A DNA stretch of 64,000 bases. Source: Bacteroidota bacterium. GTDB taxonomy: Bacteria; Bacteroidota; Bacteroidia; NS11-12g; UBA955. The first letter of the stretch is position 1, and each line of letters begins with the position of its first letter. The notes under the pieces are model-generated. The model was given only the letters and a program-made list of their open reading frames with translations. It was not told the origin of the DNA and did not search any database. Below, piece by piece: positions 54,996 through 62,781 of the stretch. A program made the translations under genes and the position numbers. The DNA is taken from assembly GCA_024103355.1 (NCBI GenBank), contig JAGFIU010000016.1, positions 36,291 to 100,290 on the forward strand, given 5' to 3'.

Positions 54996-57036
54996 ATTCT
55001 TACTGATATTGCTTTTATGGGTTTGTAGCTTCTCTCTGAAAGCACAAGTTTATTCAGAACAAGATGTCCAAAATGAAATCAGACGTATTGATTTGTTTGA
55101 TGGCTCTGCGGATAATCAAATTACTCTCAGCACACAAATTCAAACCCAAAGAGCAAGCAAAGTTTTTTATACAATCCCCAATTCTATCATTTCTTATTTA
55201 ACTACTGAAAACAAAGGAATTACATACTCTCGAAGAGTACTCAAAGGACTTTATGATATTCTATCCAAGGTAACGGAAAATGACTATTACCACCTGACTC
55301 ATTATGAAAAATTAATGACTTTGGCTAATGGGTTGGTTACAGACACTAACGATGAAGCGGTTTTTAACAAATTGAAAGCAGAATCAAAAATAGCTATTTA
55401 TCTATCCGAGTTGATTAAAAACAGAACCTTCGCGAGAGAATATTGGCTCTACACAATCAGATACTATCCAACAGATGCGCTAACGCAATTTATTACAATC
55501 TATAACGAACCCTATGCGATGGAAGTGTTGGAGGCTATAGCATTAGATGCACCAACGGTAATTAAAGAATATTTTGGGTCTAACCATCTTAACTATCGAA
55601 TGTTGAAGGAAACCAAGAACACCAATGTCCAAACTATGCTTGAAATCTATAAGCAATTCGGTTCTTCCACAAAAGCCTATGTTTTAATCAATGAAATCAT
55701 TGCCGGAAGGTTAACCATTGCACAAGCAAACGAAATAGGAAAGGAAGAAGACAGACTTTTTCATAAATTGCTGGATATAAGAAAACAGCAAAACATCTTT
55801 GGAAATTATAGCGTAGAAAGAGAGTTAAAGGCTATCTGCATGGAAACGGTTGTAGAAATAAATCTTAGACATGAAGAAACAGATGAATTTCGTTTTGCAC
55901 CTATTAATAACAGCCCTGCTGCTGATATTTTTGCATATCTGGTTTATACCCCTGAAGAAATTTTCACTTCTACTTTTTTGGGAATGTATGAGCGCATGAT
56001 GAATAAGAGAGAACAAAAGTCAGGTTTCCAGTTTCTAAAAACAATGAACTTTAATAAGTTTCGTGTCTTTTTGAAAGAATGTGCAAACTACAATAAGATT
56101 GATGAATTTCTCTCTACTCTGACTGTTGAAGAGAAACAGGAGTTGTTTAAAATGTTATGCAGTGATTTGGATAAAACAGGCGGAGATTTGGGCCCGGCAG
56201 TTGATGTGGCTGATTTCTACGGCTCTCTGCAACGTGCTGATTTAAAAAAACAATTGAAATTAATTGTAGAAAAAATCATGATTGAAAGAGCTTCTAACCA
56301 AGATGTGAACGGGATGAAACTCTATGGATTACTCTACAAAGTGATGGGCGGAGAACCCGAAACCTATATTTGGCAATTCAATTTTGTTCTTCCTTCATTG
56401 GATAGGGTTACTCAGGCTGAATTATTTACCAATGGAAAGCATATTCAGGAGCATTTCTTTTTTGATGATGAGGATGGAGAAGCAGCTTTCAATAATTTTA
56501 TTTCCGGCTTTGGTCCCGAATGGAAGAAGATTGACAAAGGCAGTTATTTGCTCATCACAACCAGGACTACCAAGGTGATTGAAATTTATGCAATTAAGCC
56601 TTCTCAGGAGATTGTTGCAAGAGAAGAGTTGCGAAAACTATTTGACAAAAATAGAAGATATCCGGATTTGATTGTCCACAGAGGGCATTCTTACTATATT
56701 GAAAACACAATTGCCGCATTGACCAACCAAACAAAGGTGGCTATACTGGGTTCTTGTGGCGGATATCAGAATATTTCACAAGCGATGGAAAATGCAATGG
56801 ATGTTCAGATTGTATCAACAAAACAGGTAGGTACACTGGCTGTAAACAATGCTTTGATTTTTGAAACTATTGAAACAATCCGTAAAGGTAATGACATTGT
56901 ATGGAATGACCTATGGAAGAGGGTTAGGGCTAAAGTTGGCGGAAATCCCAGATTCAATGACTATATTCCACCAAATCAAAACTTGGGAGCAAGATTTATC
57001 AAGGCTTATAACAGTATTTCGTTAAATGAAAGCTAA
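54985..57036 (+). CDS. Exported 683-residue protein with a clan-CD-like His/Cys C-terminal domain
   Basis: Signal peptide 1-20 (SFSLKAQ). Residues 25-540 are mostly helical and match nothing I recognise. The C-terminal part (about 555-683) shows a strand ending D-L-I-V-H-R-G-H-S (H565, H568), a helix, then a strand K-V-A-I-L-G-S-C-G-G (C591), followed by Q-V-G-T-L-A-V-N-N-A-L-I-F-E-T-I. Strand-His-Gly ... strand-Cys is the core of clan CD peptidases (caspases, gingipains, clostripain, CHAT). The His-Cys spacing of 23-26 is shorter than in gingipains (about 33). Likely a periplasmic or exported peptidase relative; substrate unknown. Starts inside the methyltransferase gene (11 nt). Confidence 0.75.
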   Translation: MKNKFLLILLLWVCSFSLKAQVYSEQDVQNEIRRIDLFDGSADNQITLSTQIQTQRASKVFYTIPNSIISYLTTENKGITYSRRVLKGLYDILSKVTENDYYHLTHYEKLMTLANGLVTDTNDEAVFNKLKAESKIAIYLSELIKNRTFAREYWLYTIRYYPTDALTQFITIYNEPYAMEVLEAIALDAPTVIKEYFGSNHLNYRMLKETKNTNVQTMLEIYKQFGSSTKAYVLINEIIAGRLTIAQANEIGKEEDRLFHKLLDIRKQQNIFGNYSVERELKAICMETVVEINLRHEETDEFRFAPINNSPAADIFAYLVYTPEEIFTSTFLGMYERMMNKREQKSGFQFLKTMNFNKFRVFLKECANYNKIDEFLSTLTVEEKQELFKMLCSDLDKTGGDLGPAVDVADFYGSLQRADLKKQLKLIVEKIMIERASNQDVNGMKLYGLLYKVMGGEPETYIWQFNFVLPSLDRVTQAELFTNGKHIQEHFFFDDEDGEAAFNNFISGFGPEWKKIDKGSYLLITTRTTKVIEIYAIKPSQEIVAREELRKLFDKNRRYPDLIVHRGHSYYIENTIAALTNQTKVAILGSCGGYQNISQAMENAMDVQIVSTKQVGTLAVNNALIFETIETIRKGNDIVWNDLWKRVRAKVGGNPRFNDYIPPNQNLGARFIKAYNSISLNES

Positions 57037-57075
57037 CAAAACTACCTACCTTTAACGCAGAATAGGTTTGGAATT

Positions 57076-58092
57076 TCAAAGGTCGCTGTATCTCTTTTTG
57101 CCTCTCAAATAGTAATCAAACACAATACTGCGATTATACATCCCTTTGGTTGCAGACAATTGATAATGATTGTGATTCTGCTTGGTCCAATATCTTAAAT
57201 GAGTAAGAAAGCGGAAATGTGCTTTTGCAACAGCACCAAAATGTCGGATTTTGCCGGAAAATAAGAATCGATAAGCCGCAATATGATCAATAACCAGACG
57301 CATCAATATTTTTGAAAATAATTGTTTGCGCGGTAAGTTTTTAGCAAGCATTGCCAACCCGTTATGAAAGTTTAGAAATGTTTTGCGCGGATGACCCATT
57401 GCCAATGTTGCTCCGCCAACGTGATAGACCTTGGAGTCGGAACACACCATTATTTTATAACCTTTGTTTTTAAGTCTCCAGCATAAATCGATTTCCTCCA
57501 TGTGAGCAAAAAAATCATCATCCAAACCGCCTGCCTCATGGAACTTGTCTGAACTAATAAATAAACATGCACCGCTTGCCCAAAAAACCTCCTCGATGTG
57601 TTTGTATTCATCACGAATTTTTTCGACAGTATCAAAAATTCTTCCCCTGCAAAATGGATAGCCGTATAGGTCTATAAAGCCACCCGCAGCACCCGCATAT
57701 TCATATCTGCTCTTGTCTTTCCAATCTATGATTAGAGGCTGAATTGCTGCAATTTCTTTGTCTTTCTCCGCTAACTCCACCAAGGGTGATAACCAATTTG
57801 CATCAACCTCAATATCAGAATTTAAAAGCACATAATAATCAGCCTTTATCAGTCCTAATGCCTTGTTATATCCTCCTGTGTAACCAAAGTTTTTATGGAA
57901 TTGAAGCAGCGTAACTTCGGGAAAATTTTTCTTAATAAATTCAACACTATCATCTTTTGATGCATTATCAGCAACCACAATTTCAAGATTTGAATAGTTA
58001 GTTTTTATGACAATAGGCAGAAATTTCTCTAACCAATTTCTTGTGCTGTAATTAAGTATGACTACAGCTACTTTTGGATTGCTTTCCATCAA
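57076..58092 (-). CDS. Family 2 glycosyltransferase
   Basis: 338 residues. GT-A fold: V-A-V-V-I-L-N-Y-S start, V-A-D-N-A-S-K-D-D-S, F-G-Y-T-G-G-Y-N-K-A, L-L-N-S-D-I-E-V (metal site) and H-M-E-E-I-D-L-C-W-R (acceptor site). Resembles rhamnosyl- or similar transferases making surface glycans. The C terminus has a basic, partly hydrophobic region that may touch the membrane. It overlaps the upstream small gene by 4 nt. Confidence 0.88.
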   Translation of the reverse strand: MMESNPKVAVVILNYSTRNWLEKFLPIVIKTNYSNLEIVVADNASKDDSVEFIKKNFPEVTLLQFHKNFGYTGGYNKALGLIKADYYVLLNSDIEVDANWLSPLVELAEKDKEIAAIQPLIIDWKDKSRYEYAGAAGGFIDLYGYPFCRGRIFDTVEKIRDEYKHIEEVFWASGACLFISSDKFHEAGGLDDDFFAHMEEIDLCWRLKNKGYKIMVCSDSKVYHVGGATLAMGHPRKTFLNFHNGLAMLAKNLPRKQLFSKILMRLVIDHIAAYRFLFSGKIRHFGAVAKAHFRFLTHLRYWTKQNHNHYQLSATKGMYNRSIVFDYYLRGKKRYSDL

Positions 58093-58481
58093 TTGAGGTT
58101 GAAATTATAATCTATTTTGTGTTTTTTGAAGGGAATAAATAGAAAACTTGCGCCCAATGGGGTTATTAAAAAAATACAAGCGTGTGTAGCAGGATTTTTC
58201 CATGCTTTTTTGAATTCGGAGATTTTTTCTTCTACAATCACTCCTTTTTCTGCAAACTCTTCAAGCGTTGATGCATAGATACTCCACGATGTCCCAAGGT
58301 CATCTCTGTCGATGATTTGTTCTCCCAAATCCAATGGCATTTGTGTGGCTATGAAAATAGGGTACTCAGAATAACCTTCATTTCGAATATCCTTAGAAAC
58401 TTCGATGATTGACTCCTTGTACAAAGGCAAGTCTTTGTTCAAGGTTTCCAAATATAATTTTACTTCATCGGTGTGTGACAT
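58089..58481 (-). CDS. Conserved hypothetical protein upstream of the glycosyltransferase
   Basis: The ATG at 58481 gives 130 residues; the GTG at 58490 overlaps a promoter box. No signal peptide. Mixed alpha/beta: helix TDEVKLYLETLNKDLPLYKE, then IFIATQMPLDLGEQIID, W-S-I-Y-A-S-T-L-E-E-F, and an end rich in hydrophobic residues (ATHACIFLITPLGASFLFIP). No known domain recognised. Its 4-nt overlap with the glycosyltransferase shows they are translated together. Confidence 0.7.
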   Translation of the reverse strand: MSHTDEVKLYLETLNKDLPLYKESIIEVSKDIRNEGYSEYPIFIATQMPLDLGEQIIDRDDLGTSWSIYASTLEEFAEKGVIVEEKISEFKKAWKNPATHACIFLITPLGASFLFIPFKKHKIDYNFNLN

Positions 58482-58489
58482 ACCGAGCA

Positions 58490-58497
58490 CAAAATTA
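58490..58497 (-). promoter_or_regulatory. TAnnTTTG box of the 58.4-kb operon
   Basis: TAATTTTG on the minus strand, 8 nt before the ATG at 58481. Confidence 0.45.
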
Positions 58498-58543
58498 AGC
58501 GAAAATCAGTTAAACTCGTCAGTTTTATTAACAAACAAGTCCT

Positions 58544-58551
58544 TATTTTTG
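58544..58551 (+). promoter_or_regulatory. TAnnTTTG box of the DUF4293 gene
   Basis: TATTTTTG followed by CC, 4 nt before the ATG at 58556. Divergent from the box at 58490. Confidence 0.45.
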
Positions 58552-58555
58552 CCTC

Positions 58556-59050
58556 ATGATTCAAAGAAAACAAACCCTCTATCTTCTGATAGCCAGCCTT
58601 TTCGCTTTTGTTTACCTTTTAACCAACCCTGCTATCTCTGAAATTACAGGGAATATGAAAGGAAGTGATAAGGTTGAAACCCTTGAAGTTGGATATAGAA
58701 CAACTCAATTTTTTAACTCTACAGAAGATTTACAGATATTGAATGGTAGTAATAACTATCTGATTTTTACACTTTCTATTATTGGTGTATTTGGATTTGC
58801 GTGTATTTTTTTATTCGGAAAACGCAAATTGCAATTGAGATTTGCATCTTATCTATTGATGTTTGATTTGCTTTTGTTTTTTATGATTTATTATCAAACC
58901 AATCTGGGGGCTAAAGTTTTTGAAAACTCCGAAATTCAATGGAAAATTGCTGCATTCATGCCTTTTATCCTGCCAATTCTTCATTTTTTAGCTTTACGCG
59001 GTATCGTGCACGATATCAAGTTACTGAAGTCTGTTGATAGACTTAGATAA
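58556..59050 (+). CDS. DUF4293 four-helix membrane protein
   Basis: 164 residues with four membrane helices (about 7-25, 70-88, 95-113 and 128-147). The start M-I-Q-R-K-Q-T-L-Y-L-L-I-A and the late A-L-R-G-I-V-H-D-I-K-L-L-K-S-V-D-R-L-R are typical of DUF4293, a Bacteroidota family of unknown role. A periplasmic loop (about 27-68) follows helix 1. Monocistronic. Confidence 0.85.
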   Translation: MIQRKQTLYLLIASLFAFVYLLTNPAISEITGNMKGSDKVETLEVGYRTTQFFNSTEDLQILNGSNNYLIFTLSIIGVFGFACIFLFGKRKLQLRFASYLLMFDLLLFFMIYYQTNLGAKVFENSEIQWKIAAFMPFILPILHFLALRGIVHDIKLLKSVDRLR

Positions 59051-59109
59051 AAGAAGTAAAAGGTAATATTGAGTGTGCTCAACACTCCTTGCAAGGGTAT
59101 TCTATGACT

Positions 59110-60657
59110 TTAATCCAATTTTGACAATAGGATGTTCATGTTCACTTTGGAAGAAATAAGTGGATGAAGTTCGGCAATAGCTACTCGTTTTTGTTCCATA
59201 GTATCTCTGTCTCTGACAGTAACCGCGTTGTCGTTGAGTGATTCATGATCAACCGTAATACAGAAGGGAGTTCCTATGGCATCTTGCCTGCGATAGCGTT
59301 TGCCAATCGAGTCCTTTTCTTCGATAAAGCAGTCAAAATCAAGATGAAGTTTTTTATAAATCTCATCAGCCAATTCGGGTAAACCATCTTTATTTACCAA
59401 AGGCATAATAGCGGCTTTGACCGGTGCCAGTGAGGGATGCACACATAGAACAGTTCTCGTTTCTCCATTGTCAAGAGTTTCATCTTTTAAGTTTTCGCAC
59501 ATAGTCATCAGAAACAGTCTGTCTAAACCTATGGAAGTTTCAATTACATATGGGGTGTAGCTTTCATTCAGTTCAGGGTCGTGGTATTTTATTTTCTTGC
59601 CTGAAAATTCTTGATGTCTGCTCAAGTCAAAATCGGTTCTGGAATGAATTCCCTCTAATTCTTTAAAACCAAACGGGAATTGGTATTCAATATCGACAGC
59701 AGCATTAGCGTAGTGTGCAAGTTTATCGTGTTCGTGAAAACGGTAGTGCTCCGGTTTGATTCCCATTGCCAAATGCCATTTCATTCTGCTTTCTTTCCAT
59801 TGATTGTACCACTCAATTTCAGTTCCGGGTCTGACAAAAAACTGCATCTCCATTTGTTCAAATTCTTTCATTCGCATGATAAATTGCCTTGCAACAATCT
59901 CATTTCTGAATGCTTTTCCGGTTTGAGCAATACCAAAAGGAATTTTCATCCTGGCAGTTTTTTGAACATTCAAGAAATTTACAAATATCCCCTGAGCTGT
60001 TTCAGGACGTAGGAATAGAGCGTCTTCTCCGCCATCAGTGGCATTCATTTGTGTGGAATACATCAGATTAAATTGTCTGATATCAGTCCAATTGCAAGTC
60101 CCTGATATAGGACAAACAATATTTTGCTCAACGATAAAATCTTTTATCATTTTCAGGTTATCGTTTTCAAGACCTTCTTTTAATACAGAAGCAGCACGGT
60201 CGATTTTTGCCTGATATTCCAACACTCTTGGGTTGGTTTCTCGATATTTTTTTTCATCAAAAGAATCACCGAATCTCATTGAGGCTTTTTCAACCTCTTT
60301 TTGAATTTTGGCATCTTGTTTATCAATATAATCTTCAATGAGTTGATCTGCCCTGTATCTCTTTTTGGAATCTTTGTTGTCAATCATTGGATCACTAAAT
60401 CCGTCCACATGTCCGCTTGCTTTCCACACACGAGGATGCATAAAGATGGCAGCATCTATTCCCACAATATTTTTGTGTACTCGAGTCATGCTCTGCCACC
60501 AATATTGACGCAGGTTATTTTTGAGTGGAATTCCTCTTGAACCATAGTCATAAACCGCGCTTAGTCCATCATAAATTTCGCTTGAAGGAAAAACAAATCC
60601 ATATTCTTTGCAGTGAGCAACTACCTTTTTGAAAAATTCTTCGTTAGAAATTGACAT
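59110..60657 (-). CDS. glyS: Glycyl-tRNA synthetase (class II, homodimeric type)
   Basis: 515 residues. Charges tRNA-Gly. Start region FVFPSSEIYDGLSAVYDYG with zinc-site and class II motifs: F-L-R-P-E-T-A-Q-G-I-F-V-N-F, G-K-A-F-R-N-E-I (motif 2), and G-L-D-R-L (motif 3), then an anticodon-binding domain (about 400-515, LAPVKAAIMPLV). The alpha2 form, so no separate beta subunit gene is expected. A TAACTTCG near-match lies upstream. Confidence 0.96.
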   Translation of the reverse strand: MSISNEEFFKKVVAHCKEYGFVFPSSEIYDGLSAVYDYGSRGIPLKNNLRQYWWQSMTRVHKNIVGIDAAIFMHPRVWKASGHVDGFSDPMIDNKDSKKRYRADQLIEDYIDKQDAKIQKEVEKASMRFGDSFDEKKYRETNPRVLEYQAKIDRAASVLKEGLENDNLKMIKDFIVEQNIVCPISGTCNWTDIRQFNLMYSTQMNATDGGEDALFLRPETAQGIFVNFLNVQKTARMKIPFGIAQTGKAFRNEIVARQFIMRMKEFEQMEMQFFVRPGTEIEWYNQWKESRMKWHLAMGIKPEHYRFHEHDKLAHYANAAVDIEYQFPFGFKELEGIHSRTDFDLSRHQEFSGKKIKYHDPELNESYTPYVIETSIGLDRLFLMTMCENLKDETLDNGETRTVLCVHPSLAPVKAAIMPLVNKDGLPELADEIYKKLHLDFDCFIEEKDSIGKRYRRQDAIGTPFCITVDHESLNDNAVTVRDRDTMEQKRVAIAELHPLISSKVNMNILLSKLD

Positions 60658-60782
60658 AAAATATCCTGAAAATGAGTGCGCGAAGTTAGTTTTTTTGTGC
60701 CTTCAAAAACTTTTTAAAATAGATTTGGAATTCTGTTTTATTAGGTGCAAATTTGCAGTCCTTTTTTGAACAGCAAAAGAAA

Positions 60783-61037
60783 ATGGCAAATATTAAGTCA
60801 GCAATAAAAAGAATCAGATCTAACGAGGCTAAGAGAGACCTTAATAAGTATCAACATAAAACAGCTCGTACTTTTATGAAGAGACTTTACAAAACTGAAA
60901 ACAAAACTGAAGCTTTGGAATTAATGCCTAAAGTTTTTGGGATGTTGGATAAGTTAGCAAAGCGCAATATCATTCATAAGAACAAAGCTGCAAACCTTAA
61001 AAGTGGATTAAACAAGCATGTAAATAGCTTGTCTTAA
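60783..61037 (+). CDS. rpsT: 30S ribosomal protein bS20
   Basis: The ATG at 60783 (M-A-N-I-K-S-A-I-K-R-I-R) gives 84 residues, the normal size; the frame is open from 60753 but those ten residues are not conserved. Binds 16S rRNA early in assembly. Basic throughout with H-K-N-K-A-A-N-L-K-S-G-L near the end. Divergent from glyS and followed by a strong terminator. Confidence 0.96.
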   Translation: MANIKSAIKRIRSNEAKRDLNKYQHKTARTFMKRLYKTENKTEALELMPKVFGMLDKLAKRNIIHKNKAANLKSGLNKHVNSLS

Positions 61038-61071
61038 GTGTTTTCATAATTTAGTGTTTTTAATTGTGGTT

Positions 61072-61103
61072 AAATCCCATTCAGAAATGAATGGGATTTT
61101 TTT
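61072..61103. terminator. Rho-independent terminator between rpsT and the S41 protease gene
   Basis: AAATCCCATTC (61072-61082) pairs with GAATGGGATTT (61089-61099), loop AGAAAT, T run after. It can serve rpsT; the convergent protease gene stops at its edge (61102). Confidence 0.85.
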
Positions 61104-62742
61104 ATGGTTTTAATCTCTTGGAGTATTCGTTCGGATTGTCAAATAAATCCAAAGATTGTTTGATTTCCTTGTCAAAACGAAACATGATTTGGTAAAGGCT
61201 TTTTTCACCATAATAACGTTTGGCAATTTCTATATTCAATAAAGGAATGATAGTTGATTGATAGCGTTCCCAATCTTTTTCCTTACTCTTATTTACTTGA
61301 TTAATAAGAGATTGTGTATTTGTCTCAATGTCTTTATTAAATTGTTCATTGACAGAGCTAAGTTGCATTTTTTCAATTTCCAATTCTGTTTTTGATTTGT
61401 AATGAAACCCTTTGTTAAGGCAGAATTTCTTAAAATCTTCATAAACACCAGCAGGCAGTACAAAGTTTTCAATGGCAACAGAATCAGTGTTCTTCTTGTG
61501 GTACTCTGTTGCAAAATCAAAAATATAACTTCCGTTTCGCAGTGTTGTCAAAAACTCATTGGAAATCGGCTTCTCCATTAGGATATCCGGTCTGATTCCG
61601 TCTCCTTCATACACCATCCTTTTATTTTTTGTATAGAAAGGTTTTGAAGATTGTGCAGAATCCTTTTGTTTATGTTTACTGTATTCAATTTTCTGGATAC
61701 ACCTTCCTGACGGGATATAATATTTAGCTATTGTGACCTTCATTTGGTTGCGATAGGGGAGTTGTAACACATTTTGAACCAATCCTTTGCCATAAGAATT
61801 TTGTCCGATAATAACTCCTCTATCTAAGTCTTGAATTGCGCCAGAAACGATTTCAGATGCAGATGCTGAATTTTCATTTATCAATACAATCAATGGGATT
61901 TTAGTATCAATGGCAGGTTCAAAAGTTTTGTATTCCTGATAAAACTCTTGGGTTCTTCCCCGTGTTATTACAAGTAATTGGTCCTTGTCAATAAATAAAT
62001 TCAGAATCCTGATTGCATCTACCAACAATCCCCCGCCATTATTGCGCAAATCCAAAATCAGTCCTTTCAACGTATGTTTTGTCCGAAGGTTAATAAATGC
62101 TGTTTTTACTTCTTCTGCCGAGCCCTCCATAAATTGGTCAAGTTTGATGTAACCAATTTCATTGTTTACCATGCCATAAAATGGAACATTGCTGTAATCG
62201 GGTTTGTTGCGTTCTAAATTAAAATCAAGCAAATCATCTCCTCTTTTTATTTTGATTTTAATAAAACTTCCAATAGCACCTTCAAAAGATTCATAGGTCT
62301 CTGATACTGATTTACTTGAAAAATCTCGGCCATTAATTTCCATAATAATATCACCTAATTTTACACCCTGTAAGTCGGCAGAAGAACCTGATTTTATTGA
62401 TGATATAACCAAATGGTTTTGCATTAAAGTAATGTCGATGCCGGGAGTGCCAAAATCTCCTTTTCTCTTTATCAAAGCATCTTCTACTTCCGACTCCGTG
62501 TAATAATTTGTATAGGGATCAAGAGAACCAAGCATGGCATCGATTCCCGTTTTCATCATCTCTCCGGGATTTAATTCTTCAACGTAATTCAAATGAACTT
62601 CTTTATAAACCGAAGTGAAAATCTCTAAGTTTTTGGTAATCTCAAAAAGCCCTGAATCTTTGATTGCAGAGATGCCGAGTAGGAGTACCCATGCTAAGAT
62701 TGAGAGTCTCTGCCATTTGTTTTTAAAATACTTTGAAAACAT
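61102..62742 (-). CDS. S41 family C-terminal processing protease
   Basis: 546 residues. N-terminal membrane helix (about 13-25), helical part, PDZ domain (about 95-175, GIDITLMQNHLVISSIKSGS), then the S41 core with L-D-L-R-N-N-G-G-G and E-N-S-A-S-A-S-E-I-V-S-G (nucleophile S294) and the partner lysine in N-S-Y-G-K-G (K319); the 25-residue Ser-Lys spacing equals that of Tsp/Prc. It degrades or trims periplasmic proteins at their C termini. A 130-residue C-terminal extension (about 415-546) is helical. TACCTTTG box 5 nt upstream. Confidence 0.94.
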   Translation of the reverse strand: MFSKYFKNKWQRLSILAWVLLLGISAIKDSGLFEITKNLEIFTSVYKEVHLNYVEELNPGEMMKTGIDAMLGSLDPYTNYYTESEVEDALIKRKGDFGTPGIDITLMQNHLVISSIKSGSSADLQGVKLGDIIMEINGRDFSSKSVSETYESFEGAIGSFIKIKIKRGDDLLDFNLERNKPDYSNVPFYGMVNNEIGYIKLDQFMEGSAEEVKTAFINLRTKHTLKGLILDLRNNGGGLLVDAIRILNLFIDKDQLLVITRGRTQEFYQEYKTFEPAIDTKIPLIVLINENSASASEIVSGAIQDLDRGVIIGQNSYGKGLVQNVLQLPYRNQMKVTIAKYYIPSGRCIQKIEYSKHKQKDSAQSSKPFYTKNKRMVYEGDGIRPDILMEKPISNEFLTTLRNGSYIFDFATEYHKKNTDSVAIENFVLPAGVYEDFKKFCLNKGFHYKSKTELEIEKMQLSSVNEQFNKDIETNTQSLINQVNKSKEKDWERYQSTIIPLLNIEIAKRYYGEKSLYQIMFRFDKEIKQSLDLFDNPNEYSKRLKP

Positions 62743-62747
62743 GCTGA

Positions 62748-62755
62748 CAAAGGTA
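62748..62755 (-). promoter_or_regulatory. TAnnTTTG box of the S41 protease gene
   Basis: TACCTTTG on the minus strand, 5 nt before the ATG at 62742. Confidence 0.45.
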
Positions 62756-62781
62756 GCAGTTTGTCTAAAGAAACATGATGC

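Noticed and set aside
59051..59109. Inverted repeat GAGTG...CACTC between the DUF4293 gene and glyS
   Set aside because: Only five pairs and no T run, so not convincing as a terminator.
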